A stretch of 37,340 bases of DNA from Treponema sp. GTDB taxonomy: Bacteria; Spirochaetota; Spirochaetia; Treponematales; Treponemataceae. The stretch is taken from NCBI GenBank assembly GCA_017470085.1, contig JAFUFE010000001.1:1-37340 (forward strand), given 5' to 3'. Numbering within the stretch: the stretch's first letter is position 1; each line of letters begins with the position of its first letter. Shown here in pieces: positions 26,262 to 34,633 of the stretch. Under the pieces are notes generated by a model that was not told where the DNA came from, did not search any database, and saw only the letters and a program-made list of their open reading frames with translations. Position numbers and translations under genes: made by a program.

Positions 26262-26999
26262 ATGAATAAAACGATTGGATTTCTACGAGCCGCTGTTGCA
26301 GGATTAGCGCTTCTAACGGTCGGCTGCAAGACGACGAGCGTTGCCCGGTCATCTGCAAAAAATGTTAATCGCCCAGCGGTAACAATCATTGACTATCAAG
26401 GCTCTGCGTTTTCTTCTGAAATTCCGCAGTGGGTGCAGCTCGTTGCCCAAGGCGAATATTCCAGCAAAGCGCTTTCAAAGGTGATGCCGGATCTTGACAA
26501 CAAAAAAGCATTCGTTACCATCGCGCAGGGCGACAACCTTGAATTCACCAAACAGTGGACGGATGTGGTTGACATTGAAGTGCAAGTAGGAGACACCATG
26601 CAGCGTGTTGTTGGTAAGACAGTGTCGGCATCGGAGAGTGCGCGTTCAAACGATGACGGTTCCGGCATTTCGGATACGGAAGTGAATCGTACACTGAATA
26701 TGTACAAAGAGGCGGTGTCCACGGTAGAGGTGAACGGTCTTGAAAAAGTGGCGAGTTATTGGGTTTTGAAAGAAGTCAAACAAAACAACAAGACTACGCA
26801 GAGCTACGAATATTACGCTGTCTGGGCGATGGATGCAGATCGGTACGACCGCCAAATCGATGCAGCGCTCAGAAATATCCGCGAAAACACTTCAGAAGGG
26901 CAAGCATTGAAACAGACGTTACGCGAAAAACTGATGAGTTTAGTCATATCGTCAAACAACGAAACGGTTGAAGACAACGCGTACAACTGGTACGACTAA
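26262..26999 (+). CDS. Lipoprotein of unknown function
   Basis: A 245-aa lipoprotein. The signal peptide ends in a lipobox LTVGC, so cysteine 22 would be the lipidated residue. The mature part is hydrophilic with beta-rich segments, including VVDIEVQVGDTMQRVVGKTVSA and YEYYAVWAMDADRYDRQIDAAL, and a helical C-terminus. It somewhat resembles the LPP20-type lipoprotein fold, but I cannot confirm this. GGAGG at 26251-26255 is 6 nt before the ATG. The gene is monocistronic, with a terminator at 27008-27042. Likely anchored in the inner or outer membrane facing the periplasm. Confidence 0.85.
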   Translation: MNKTIGFLRAAVAGLALLTVGCKTTSVARSSAKNVNRPAVTIIDYQGSAFSSEIPQWVQLVAQGEYSSKALSKVMPDLDNKKAFVTIAQGDNLEFTKQWTDVVDIEVQVGDTMQRVVGKTVSASESARSNDDGSGISDTEVNRTLNMYKEAVSTVEVNGLEKVASYWVLKEVKQNNKTTQSYEYYAVWAMDADRYDRQIDAALRNIRENTSEGQALKQTLREKLMSLVISSNNETVEDNAYNWYD

Positions 27000-27007
27000 T
27001 GCCGTCA

Positions 27008-27042
27008 TCCGCGGTGCTAGAAAATAGCACTGCGGACTTTTT
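27008..27042 (+). terminator. Rho-independent terminator after lipoprotein gene
   Basis: A 12-bp stem (27008-27019 with 27025-27036, one G-T pair) with a 5-nt loop is followed by CTTTTT. It starts 8 nt after the lipoprotein stop codon. Confidence 0.88.
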
Positions 27043-27194
27043 ATAACTGCGTATATCTCTCGGCACGAGCGGAAGAACAGTTATACACACAGTAATCGTT
27101 TTTGCCGGCAGAATCGATTTTGTTTACGTTACGGAAAGTTGCACTGTAGCCAATCCGTACTGTATAGGTAGTCGGATGCGGTGCGGACTATCGA

Positions 27195-27223
27195 TTGTCT
27201 AAATATATATTTTATTGTAAACT
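27195..27223 (+). promoter_or_regulatory. Promoter of the GntR-type regulator, predicted leaderless
   Basis: TTGTCT (27195-27200), a 17-bp spacer and TAAACT (27218-27223). The -10 ends 8 nt before the ATG at 27232, and no Shine-Dalgarno sequence intervenes. The interrupted inverted pair TAGTC/GACTA at 27169-27190 just upstream might be an autoregulatory site, but this is weak. Confidence 0.5.
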
Positions 27224-27231
27224 ATCCGTAC

Positions 27232-27906
27232 ATGAAGACTGAAAAGATTTTCATAGAAACCGCTGCTACCGTGCTTGTCAAAAAGACGCTCAGCGAACAG
27301 ATATACGAAGTTTTACGTGAAGACATTATAAACGGCAATATCAATCTGGGGGATAGGCTTACAAACCGTGAACTACAAGAGCGGTTTCAGGTTTCATCTA
27401 CGCCTGTTCGTGATGCCGTCAATATTCTGTTTCACGATGGATTGGTGCGCACCGTTACCCGTTCTGGGGCGCAGCTCATCGATTTTACGGTACAGTACGC
27501 TACGGAAGTGAATGAATTTATCTCCGCGCTTTCATGTGAAGCGCTTTCGTTATCCGTAAAAAACAGTAGTCCCACTGATGTTGTAAACGATCTGTACAAA
27601 TGGCAAAGCCTCATGGAAACAGCTGCCGAGGATACGTATTATGATTACGACTATCAATATCATAAAACATTTTTTCGGTATAGCATGAATCATTTTCTGC
27701 AGGATGCTTTTAAACGCGTAAACTTGGTGCGCTCTTTTCTGTTCCGCTATGCGATTCGTACCACCGCTGATAAACAAATTTCTGTTGCGCAACATACGGG
27801 GATTACCGATGCATATGCCGCCGGCAATTATCAGGCGGCGCGCGAACGGTTAGAGGAGTACTTTAACTACGGCTTGCAGTGCGCCATACATTATTACAGC
27901 CAGTAG
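27232..27906 (+). CDS. GntR family transcriptional regulator with FCD-type effector domain
   Basis: A 224-aa DNA-binding regulator. The N-terminal winged helix (about residues 18-85) shows LSEQIYEVLREDIINGNINLG, the recognition helix region LQERFQVSSTPVRDAVNIL and the wing GLVRTVTRSGAQL. The all-helical C-terminal half (about 95-215) fits the FCD/FadR group, with histidines that often bind a metal (HKTFFRY, ending near HTGITDAYAAG). The ATG at 27232 is preferred to an upstream GTG at 27181 because the family's conserved part begins just after it and a promoter lies between. The neighbours give no clue to its target genes. Confidence 0.88.
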   Translation: MKTEKIFIETAATVLVKKTLSEQIYEVLREDIINGNINLGDRLTNRELQERFQVSSTPVRDAVNILFHDGLVRTVTRSGAQLIDFTVQYATEVNEFISALSCEALSLSVKNSSPTDVVNDLYKWQSLMETAAEDTYYDYDYQYHKTFFRYSMNHFLQDAFKRVNLVRSFLFRYAIRTTADKQISVAQHTGITDAYAAGNYQAARERLEEYFNYGLQCAIHYYSQ

Positions 27907-27952
27907 CTGCAGCAAAAACGATGTCGCGTTACTTTGCTGTGCGCACAGGGTA

Positions 27953-28003
27953 AAAACAAAAGGCTGCCCGTTGGTAAAAAGCAGCAGCCTTTTGTTTTAT
28001 TTT
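27953..28003. terminator. Bidirectional terminator between convergent genes
   Basis: Perfect 15-nt arms (27953-27967 and 27984-27998) with GGCTGC at the loop end and A/T runs outside. T-rich sequence continues to 28003. It serves both the GntR gene and the convergent minus-strand zinc-ribbon gene, whose stop codon it overlaps. Confidence 0.9.
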
Positions 28004-28401
28004 TTGTACGGCTCGTATGCGACGCAGTGTACGCAGCCGGTTACCGTAACATGTTTTTTCCCGTCGACAAGGTTGAACAGATGCGCCACCAAATGCCCGG
28101 TTGGCGGTACGGTTTCGTGGCACACCGGGCATATCCTAGTGATGCCCGGCTCGCTATTGGGGTAGCAGTGCGGGCAGCCGTAGACAGCAATCCGCTGTTC
28201 GGGGACGTTCATCGGGCGCCAAACGCGTGTTGCGATATCTTCCCCTTTTGCAAGGCGCGAGCCGCACAGCGGACAGTTCACGAGCGACGGTCGAGCAACC
28301 GGCGGCTGCGCCGCGCTTCGGTGTGGCCGGCTGCGCTGTATAAAATATGAAAGCGCCGCGATAATGATAACCGCCGCAATTCCCATGATGATGTATTCCA
28401 T
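27997..28401 (-). CDS. Membrane-anchored zinc-ribbon protein of unknown function
   Basis: A 134-aa protein with one N-terminal transmembrane helix (MEYIIMGIAAVIIIAALSYF) and a short linker. A cytoplasmic or periplasmic domain follows with four CxxC pairs (CPLC, CPHC, CPVC and CVHC), arranged as two likely zinc ribbons. No enzyme motif is seen. The ATG at 28401 is preferred over a TTG 9 nt upstream; neither has a strong Shine-Dalgarno sequence. The double zinc ribbon resembles domains used for protein or nucleic-acid contact; function unknown. Confidence 0.75.
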   Translation of the reverse strand: MEYIIMGIAAVIIIAALSYFIQRSRPHRSAAQPPVARPSLVNCPLCGSRLAKGEDIATRVWRPMNVPEQRIAVYGCPHCYPNSEPGITRICPVCHETVPPTGHLVAHLFNLVDGKKHVTVTGCVHCVAYEPYKK

Positions 28402-28699
28402 GCGTCTCAATGATTTTTGACCGTTCGTGCGTATTTGTCAAGTCATACCCTTTAGGTATGATGCGTCTGTGTTACGGAGCGTTTGAAACAGAGAACGGTC
28501 GGCATGGACTGCATATCTCTGCGGGAGCCTCATAGCCCGCCGTGGAGGGACGGCGAAGCCGGCCGCGGTGACGCAGAGAATTCTGCATCACCGCGGCTGG
28601 AGCGAAAGCGGAATCCCGGAAGGGCGGTTTGTCGAATCGTATGCTCCATAAAAAAAAGAGAACGTTGCTCCTGTCGAAAATTTTTATTATCATAACGAC
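28402..28699. repeat. Highly structured intergenic region upstream of purD
   Basis: No protein gene is seen. TCATACC/GGTATGA form a small hairpin near 28443-28461. From 28521 a chain of inverted repeats begins: GCGGG/CCCGC (28521-28540), GCCGT/ACGGC (28539-28554), and a large hairpin at 28559-28600 with a 13-bp outer stem (one G-T pair), one mismatch and a 5-bp inner stem with a GAAT loop. AGCCCGCC at 28534 and AAGGGCGG ending at 28627 recur around the structured element at 2819-2906. It may be a dispersed repeat or a small RNA; it lies upstream of the predicted purD start. Confidence 0.5.
28665..28693 (+). promoter_or_regulatory. purD promoter, predicted leaderless
   Basis: TTGCTC (28665-28670), a 17-bp spacer and TATCAT (28688-28693). 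The -10 ends 6 nt before the ATG at 28700, and no Shine-Dalgarno sequence is present. Confidence 0.5.
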
Positions 28700-30064
28700 A
28701 TGAATGTTATGGTCATTGGCAGCGGCGGCCGTGAACACGCGTTGTGCTGGTGCCTTGCGCAAAGCCCGTGCGTTGAAAAGATAGTCGTTGTGCCGGGAAA
28801 CGGTGGTACGGCGTATGAGCGGAAATGCAAAAATGTGTCCCTCGCATCGTGCGATTACATCAGGGCTGACGGCGGCGCGCCGTATGTGCAGATTGCCCGG
28901 CATGAAAACTGTACGCTTGCCGTTGTGGGGCCTGAGGCGCCGCTTGCGGACGGAGTGGCAGATGAGTTCTGGCAGGCGGGCATTTCCTGTGTGGGGCCGA
29001 CTCGTCGTGCCGCTCAACTTGAGGCGAGCAAAGATTATGCGAAAACGTTCATGAAAAAATACGGCGTTGCTGCTCCGCGGAGTGAAACGTTTACCGATGA
29101 AAGCGTCGCTCTGGCGTATGTGAAAGCGCACGGTGCGCCGGTAGTGATTAAGGCGGACGGACTTGCGGCGGGGAAAGGTGTTGTTGTTGCACAGACGATT
29201 GATGAGGCGTGCGGCGCGCTCCTCGATTTGATGCGGTTCCGGCGCGTTGGCGATGCAGGAAAAAAAGTTGTTGTTGAAGAATACGTTGCTGGAGTTGAAA
29301 TGTCAGTGCTTGCAGCGGTATCGGTAACGCCGGATACTGCTGCACCGGCTATTGTGCCGTTTCTGCCAGCGCGCGACCATAAGCGTCTGGGCGATGGCGC
29401 AACTGGCCCGAATACGGGCGGCATGGGTGCCGTGTGCCCGGTTACCGACGTACCGCCGGATCTGATGCAGCAGTTTAACGACACGATTGTACAACCGACA
29501 ATGCGTGGCCTTGTGGCAGAACGGTTTGATTACCGTGGGTTTTTATTTTTTGGTGTGATGATTACCAGCTCAGGGCCGATGCTGCTAGAGTATAACGTGC
29601 GTCTGGGCAACCCTGAAGCACAAGCGGTGCTGCCGCTTTTTGATGGCGATGCCGCGCTGTTTTGCGAAGCGATTGCAAACGGGACGCTCGCTGATTTTCC
29701 GGTGCGCTGGAAAAAAGGCTGTGTCGTGTCGCCGTGTGTGGTGTCGGCGGGATATCCGGGGGCGTATGAAATAGGAAAACCGATTTTATTTGACAACGCC
29801 GCGATAGAGAAAACCGGGGCACACATTTTTGTGGGGGGCGCCGCTGTTCGTGCCGGGGAAACTGTTCCTGCGGAAAATCCTGACGGTGCCATTCCGTCGG
29901 CGGCACTCGTAACGAGCGGTGGACGTGTGCTTTCATGCAGCGCGTACGGCTTGACATTTGACGAAGCGTGGGAGCGCGCTTATAAAGCGGTGCGCGCGGT
30001 GTCGTTTGACGGGGCGTTTTATCGGAACGATATCGGACTTCCCGGCGCTGCGGAAAGTAAATAG
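28700..30064 (+). CDS. purD: Phosphoribosylamine-glycine ligase (GAR synthetase)
   Basis: A 454-aa ATP-grasp enzyme that joins phosphoribosylamine and glycine in purine synthesis. It begins MNVMVIGSGGREHALCW. Further motifs are VVGPEAPLADG, ASKDYAKTFMKKYGVAAPRS, VVIKADGLAAGKGVVVA, EEYVAGVEMSVLA, LPARDHKRLGDGATGPNTGGMGA and EYNVRLGNPEAQAVLP. It is about 25 residues longer than the common length, spread over loops rather than an added domain. The start codon has no ribosome binding site. Other pur genes are not nearby. Codon use fits the core genome. Confidence 0.96.
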   Translation: MNVMVIGSGGREHALCWCLAQSPCVEKIVVVPGNGGTAYERKCKNVSLASCDYIRADGGAPYVQIARHENCTLAVVGPEAPLADGVADEFWQAGISCVGPTRRAAQLEASKDYAKTFMKKYGVAAPRSETFTDESVALAYVKAHGAPVVIKADGLAAGKGVVVAQTIDEACGALLDLMRFRRVGDAGKKVVVEEYVAGVEMSVLAAVSVTPDTAAPAIVPFLPARDHKRLGDGATGPNTGGMGAVCPVTDVPPDLMQQFNDTIVQPTMRGLVAERFDYRGFLFFGVMITSSGPMLLEYNVRLGNPEAQAVLPLFDGDAALFCEAIANGTLADFPVRWKKGCVVSPCVVSAGYPGAYEIGKPILFDNAAIEKTGAHIFVGGAAVRAGETVPAENPDGAIPSAALVTSGGRVLSCSAYGLTFDEAWERAYKAVRAVSFDGAFYRNDIGLPGAAESK

Positions 30065-30129
30065 TTTTATATTTTGCCGTGCATAGTGGGACGCATCGAT
30101 ATATTGTATATGCTTATTCGTGCAGAGAG

Positions 30130-30370
30130 GTCGTGTATCACTTCGTGATACGAACGGTTTAAAGAAGTTATAAAATTCGTCGCTCCCTGTCTGCTCTGTC
30201 AGACTGGCCGGCGGGCAACAGGCAGCGCGACTTGCGTATACGACCTACGGTCGTTTGCATGAGTAGAAGTTATTTAACTCGCCGCTCGCGCGGCTTACGC
30301 ATACGCCACCTCGTGTCGTTTACTGTAAGGGAATTATCTAACTTGTCGCTCGTGCGACTGGCGTATATCC
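30130..30370 (+). repeat. Array of imperfect hairpin-bearing repeats
   Basis: Three related units start near 30164, 30266 and 30330, each opening with a variant of GAAGTTATTTAACTCGCCGC. The second and third units match at about three quarters of 39 positions. Each has a 5-bp hairpin: GCCGC/GCGGC in the second and GTCGC/GCGAC in the third, where a C-G pair is replaced by T-A. Additional hairpins are GTATCAC/GTGATAC (30135-30151) and CGACC/GGTCG (30241-30253). CACCTCGTGT at 30307-30316 also occurs at 26173-26182. Confidence 0.55.
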
Positions 30371-30432
30371 CCGGCGTGTGCGGAGAGATACGGGAATGTA
30401 CCCGATTGCGATATTTTATGAGAACGAGCAAT

Positions 30433-30475
30433 CCCCCCCCCCATACACACATCCATCCATATACACACATCCATC
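30433..30475. repeat. C10 homopolymer followed by a two-copy tandem repeat
   Basis: Ten consecutive C (30433-30442) are followed directly by ATACACACATCCATC (30443-30457) and an identical second copy (30461-30475), a period of 18 bp. Both motif types are prone to slipped-strand change in length. Confidence 0.85.
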
Positions 30476-30792
30476 GAACACTCTGCGTCGGAGTTCGTCC
30501 ATTGTGCTTATTGGTACTGACGAAGTACGGTTTTTCTCTATGCTTGTTCTGTCGAGCGTCGTTAAAATATGTACTGACTGTGTAGTTTTAGCCCGGCGGA
30601 AATATATATAAAAGCTAATCGTTGGCTATTGCCTTCTTCATGGCTTTTGGGAGAAGAATATATGAAATAAAGAAAATATTTTTGTAATTTCGAGTGCGCT
30701 TTCTTTTTAGTTTGTAAAATACGTTACATTATTTAGATAATTTTTACTGTTTCAAATCAACGACTTTCTCCAAGTCGACATATGCTTTCTGT

Positions 30793-31491
30793 TCACGCCA
30801 TGTAATCAAGCTGCAACTCATTTAGCAGCTTGCGCGTTTCCCGCCAGTATGGCATATGGGCATCTAAAATTGCCACAAACGCTTTTCCGTGATTTCTGAC
30901 TTTTAAATGCGCAAGCTCATGGAGAATGATATACTCAAGACATTCAAGTGGCTTTTTGGCAAGCTGGAGATTGAGCCAGATTTTTTTTGTCGCGGGATTG
31001 CAGCTGCCCCAACGTGTTGTCATATTTTTGATTTGCCACGCAGTGCTGTACAAACCGGTCGCTTGCTCCCATTGAGGAAGGAGAAACGCAACTTTTTCTT
31101 TGAGTCTTGCACGATACCATTCGTTTACAAAAACTTCTCGCTGACGGATAGAACTTTCTTTCCGTACAGTCAAAACTGCTTCACTCCCAGAAAGCACAAG
31201 CGAATTTTTACGGGCGTATTCCACATGCAAAAAATATTGCTTTCCAAACACATAGAGCGTTTCGCCCGAGATGTATTCACGTTTTGATTGACGAGATTGC
31301 GTTTCAAATTTTTCCTGCTGCTTTTTTATCCAGCTGATTTTAGTGCGGACGAACATGGCGATGCTCTCATCGGACAGCCGCAATGGAGCAGAGACACGAA
31401 CTTTGCCGTCGGGTGGCAACACAGAAAGATGCAAATTCTTTATCGGTTTTTTGAGTATTTCTATGTTTATTCCAGACAGCGCAATCTGCAT
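30793..31491 (-). CDS. YgjP-type (M48-like, DUF45) zinc metallopeptidase
   Basis: A 232-aa protein of the YgjP/DUF45 family. The zinc motif HELAH is at 191-195, with a likely third ligand H201 in RNHGKAF. The family signature RWGSC (160-164) precedes it. The N-terminal half (1-145) is a beta-rich domain, with WIKKQQEKF typical of the family. Its ATG overlaps the hsdR stop codon by one base (31491), so the two are translationally coupled. Members are often found beside type I restriction subunits. The substrate is not known to me; processing of HsdR or of a phage protein are both guesses. Confidence 0.88.
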   Translation of the reverse strand: MQIALSGINIEILKKPIKNLHLSVLPPDGKVRVSAPLRLSDESIAMFVRTKISWIKKQQEKFETQSRQSKREYISGETLYVFGKQYFLHVEYARKNSLVLSGSEAVLTVRKESSIRQREVFVNEWYRARLKEKVAFLLPQWEQATGLYSTAWQIKNMTTRWGSCNPATKKIWLNLQLAKKPLECLEYIILHELAHLKVRNHGKAFVAILDAHMPYWRETRKLLNELQLDYMA

Positions 31492-34400
31492 CAGTATTCC
31501 TCTTGCTCAACTACTATCTTGAACAGGGATTCTACCTGTGCATCGTCGTTTAGAATCTGGAATAGCGCTCGCTTGATTTTATTTTCTTTAACCGGATTGT
31601 TTCTGATTCCGTCCAGTTTTGCGCTGAGCACAGCGTTATGCAGAGCAATTGCATGCTCCGTATCTTCCCCGCAGTTGTCGTAAAACGCGCGCAATGCGCT
31701 GCTGTTTCGTATGCGTTCGGGATAGCGGCTGTTCTCCTCCGGCTTTTCTACATTTTTTGCAAGCGCAATGTACCGTTCGAGCAGCTGCTTGTATGCGAGC
31801 ACGCCGCGCTTGCGGTCAAGAATCAACTGTTCCAACACTTCAGACAGCTTGCTGTAATACGCAGGATTGATGACGAGCTTTTGAACGACTTTTTTTCTGA
31901 TATTGTTTTCGATTGTTTCGGCTGCGCTTTTTTGTCCGCCCTGCTTTTCGCCATTGCACAGAGCATCTGACTGTGCAAGAATAAAATCGAGCAAAGTAAA
32001 ATTGTCAAAAACGGCGAGCCGCTCTGCATCGCGTGCGGAAATGTAGTTGTCAATAAGATACCGCATTCCCGGTTCAAACTGCTTATAGTCCAGAAAGTCG
32101 CCGCTCGCCCGCCCGATAACATCGCGCAGTTTTATATAGAATGTGACGCAATCTTCTGCTTTGTTCTGCGCTTTTGAGTCATATTCGGCATCGCACATGC
32201 GCGGCTTGAACGCTGCAAACGCGCGGACAAGACGGGCAACGAGTTTGTACAGTTTTTCGCGGCTTCGGGCAAAGGCTTCGTCAATGTCAGCATCGACGCC
32301 GTTTTCACCGCAAAAGTAGTGGATGTAATCTAGTTCTGCGCACGGCAAAGGAACGCCTTCGCACAGTTCGTCAAGCGCGTCCAGTGTTTGCTCAAAATAT
32401 TTTTTTGCCTCGTCGGTGCGGTCTTTGAGCAAGCCTGCAACATCGTCCTTGTCGTAATCTTCGAACGCTCCCGCCGTGTAGGTGTTGATTGCATCGGCAA
32501 GGTCGCCGAACAGCTGTTTGTAGTCCACAATGTAGCCGAAGTCTTTTGTCTCGCCGTCCAAGCGGTTCACACGGCAGATTGCTTGAAACAACCCGTGGTC
32601 GTGCATTGCCTTGTCGATGTACAAGTACGTGCACGGCGGTGCATCAAAGCCCGTCAAAAGTTTATCGACGACGATGAGCAGTTTCATGTTCGCTGGCTCT
32701 TCCACAAATTTTCGTTTTGCTTCCATTTCAAAATCTGCAACTGTCTGACCTCCGAGCATACTCTGATAGATTTCATACTTTTCAAAAGTCTCTGTCTCTT
32801 CGTCGTCGCTCACCGTGTCGGTGCGGAGGTCACCCGGCTGCGGCTCATACGATGAGACAATCGCACATTTCTTAAAGCCAAGCTGCTGAAAGACCTCGTA
32901 ATATTTGCAGGCGGCGTACACTGAATCTGCGACGAGCAGCGCATTTCCCTTGCCGTCTGCAAGGCGACCTTCCATTTCAAAATCAAACTGAATGTCAACG
33001 GCGATTTTTTCAAGACGCGAACGAGATGAAAATACTTTTTGTATGGTCGCCCATCGCTGCTTTAGTTTTGCTTTTGCGCGCGGTGCAAGCCCCTGCGTTT
33101 TTAGCTCAAACCATTCGTCAATTTTATTTTGCGCAGTGATTTCTTGCGGCACATCACGCGATTCGTAGCGCAAATCAAGCACCACGCCGTCGTGCACCGC
33201 CTCATCAAATTTGTAAGTGTGAATGTAGCCGCCGAATGTTTCAAGACTTGTCTTTTTATCTTTTCGCAAAAGCGGCGTTCCCGTAAAGCCGATAAAAATG
33301 CCGTTCGGAATGATGGACTTCATGGCAAGGTGCAGCTTGCCTGACTGCGTGCGGTGGCATTCGTCAACGAACACAACAAAATCATCTTTGACACAAAAAT
33401 CTTTGGGCAACGAATCATGCAATTCTTGAATATATTTTTCGTAATCCGCGCCAGTTGACGCTCCGCTTTTCTTTCCGAATTTATGAATCAACGAACACAA
33501 TAGGCGGTCGCCATAGGTGTTGATGCGGTCAATCAAATCTTTGCCGCTTTTGGTGCGCACAATCGTTTCGTCCACGCCCTTGTAGCATTTTTCAATCTGC
33601 TCGTCAAGCTCCTCGCGGTCAGTCACGATGAGCACACGCGCTTTGGGATTGTTCAGTAAAATCCACTTGGAGAGCCATATCATCGTAAGCGTTTTGCCAC
33701 TTCCCTGCGTGTGCCAGATGATGCCGCCGCGTTTCTGCGCAATGCGCCGCTCTGCCCGTTTGACGGCGTAATACTGATTGTAACGGCAGACTTTCTTAAT
33801 GCCCTTGTCAAAAATAATAAAGTTGTGCAACAGGTCAAGAAAGCGCGTTTTGTAAAAGAGCGAAAACAGCTGCTTGTCAAGTTTGCCGTCTATGCTTTGG
33901 AGCTTTTCCGCAATCAGCACATCGGTTTCATCACGCTCTTCAGGGAACGCAAAAAATCCATCGTCCTGCCATGCAAGATACTGCTTTTCAGGCGTGAGCA
34001 GCGTTCCATAGCGCACACCCTCGCTGTCGTTCCCCGCCATGCAAAACTGCATTGTAGTAAAAAACGCTTCGATAAAATGCGCTTTCTGGTTGGTCAGATT
34101 TTGGCGGATTCCCTCGGCGACGGATACAGAACTCCGTTTCAATTCAATCACTGCAAGCGCAATGCCGTTCACATAGATTACAAGGTCAGGGCGCTTGACG
34201 TTGTTCCCCACCACCGTCACTTCTTCCGCTATGGCAAAATCATTTTCGGCGGGATGCGCAAAGTCGATGAAAAACACCGTCTTTTCAGCCGCTCCCGCTT
34301 CTTCGTTCACCTTCGCCCCGTATTTGAGTAGCGCATACACCGCCTTGTTTGCCGCATACAGCCCGTGCTGCAAATTGCACGCCTCACGCACAAGCACATC

Positions 34401-34589
34401 GACTGCCCGCCGCGCAAGCGCTTCGGAATATCCGCCCTTCCCCGTCAGATATGCAATAAGTCGCTCCTGCATGATGTTTGAGTTGTCGCTGTCGTGCAGG
34501 TTGCCGAGGTACGTGTAATGCAGATTGTTGCGGAACAGATTGATGACGCGGCTCTGCGTGATTTTTTCTGGTGGGTCAATCTGGGGCAT
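31491..34589 (-). CDS. hsdR: Type I restriction enzyme, R (endonuclease/translocase) subunit
   Basis: A 1032-aa HsdR. The N-terminal nuclease domain shows the PD-(D/E)xK pattern with D135 (RPDLVIYV) and E149-K151 (AVIELKRS). The superfamily 2 motor follows: Walker A QGSGKT (295-300), DECH (409-412), TGTP (436-439) and QAICRVNR for motif VI, then a helical C-terminus for HsdM binding. Together with HsdM and HsdS it would translocate and cut unmethylated foreign DNA. AAGGAG (minus strand, 34598-34603) lies 8 nt before the ATG. HsdM and HsdS are not in the window; the SIR2-PIN gene sits immediately upstream. Confidence 0.95.
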   Translation of the reverse strand: MPQIDPPEKITQSRVINLFRNNLHYTYLGNLHDSDNSNIMQERLIAYLTGKGGYSEALARRAVDVLVREACNLQHGLYAANKAVYALLKYGAKVNEEAGAAEKTVFFIDFAHPAENDFAIAEEVTVVGNNVKRPDLVIYVNGIALAVIELKRSSVSVAEGIRQNLTNQKAHFIEAFFTTMQFCMAGNDSEGVRYGTLLTPEKQYLAWQDDGFFAFPEERDETDVLIAEKLQSIDGKLDKQLFSLFYKTRFLDLLHNFIIFDKGIKKVCRYNQYYAVKRAERRIAQKRGGIIWHTQGSGKTLTMIWLSKWILLNNPKARVLIVTDREELDEQIEKCYKGVDETIVRTKSGKDLIDRINTYGDRLLCSLIHKFGKKSGASTGADYEKYIQELHDSLPKDFCVKDDFVVFVDECHRTQSGKLHLAMKSIIPNGIFIGFTGTPLLRKDKKTSLETFGGYIHTYKFDEAVHDGVVLDLRYESRDVPQEITAQNKIDEWFELKTQGLAPRAKAKLKQRWATIQKVFSSRSRLEKIAVDIQFDFEMEGRLADGKGNALLVADSVYAACKYYEVFQQLGFKKCAIVSSYEPQPGDLRTDTVSDDEETETFEKYEIYQSMLGGQTVADFEMEAKRKFVEEPANMKLLIVVDKLLTGFDAPPCTYLYIDKAMHDHGLFQAICRVNRLDGETKDFGYIVDYKQLFGDLADAINTYTAGAFEDYDKDDVAGLLKDRTDEAKKYFEQTLDALDELCEGVPLPCAELDYIHYFCGENGVDADIDEAFARSREKLYKLVARLVRAFAAFKPRMCDAEYDSKAQNKAEDCVTFYIKLRDVIGRASGDFLDYKQFEPGMRYLIDNYISARDAERLAVFDNFTLLDFILAQSDALCNGEKQGGQKSAAETIENNIRKKVVQKLVINPAYYSKLSEVLEQLILDRKRGVLAYKQLLERYIALAKNVEKPEENSRYPERIRNSSALRAFYDNCGEDTEHAIALHNAVLSAKLDGIRNNPVKENKIKRALFQILNDDAQVESLFKIVVEQEEY

Positions 34590-34633
34590 AGCAAGGGCTC
34601 CTTAAGGTTTTATTCATTTAATATTTTACAAAA

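Larger units (their letters stand above)
30065..30792. other. Long non-coding junction between core genes and defence operon
   Basis: No gene is supported in this 728-nt gap. It holds a hairpin-repeat array (30130-30370), a C10 tract with an 18-bp-period tandem repeat (30433-30475) and an AT-rich right half. A weak stem (CGACTT/AAGTCG, 30761-30777) lies just downstream of the metallopeptidase stop and may help end the minus-strand operon. No tRNA or clear integration site was found. Confidence 0.6.

Noticed and set aside
30062-30069. Half-site TAGTTTTA after purD, like the rib operator arm
   Set aside because: No matching second arm is present and it overlaps the purD stop codon; likely chance.
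30232-30611. Short open frames in the junction before the metallopeptidase gene
   Set aside because: They run through hairpin repeats and the C10 tract, have low-complexity translations and no ribosome binding site.
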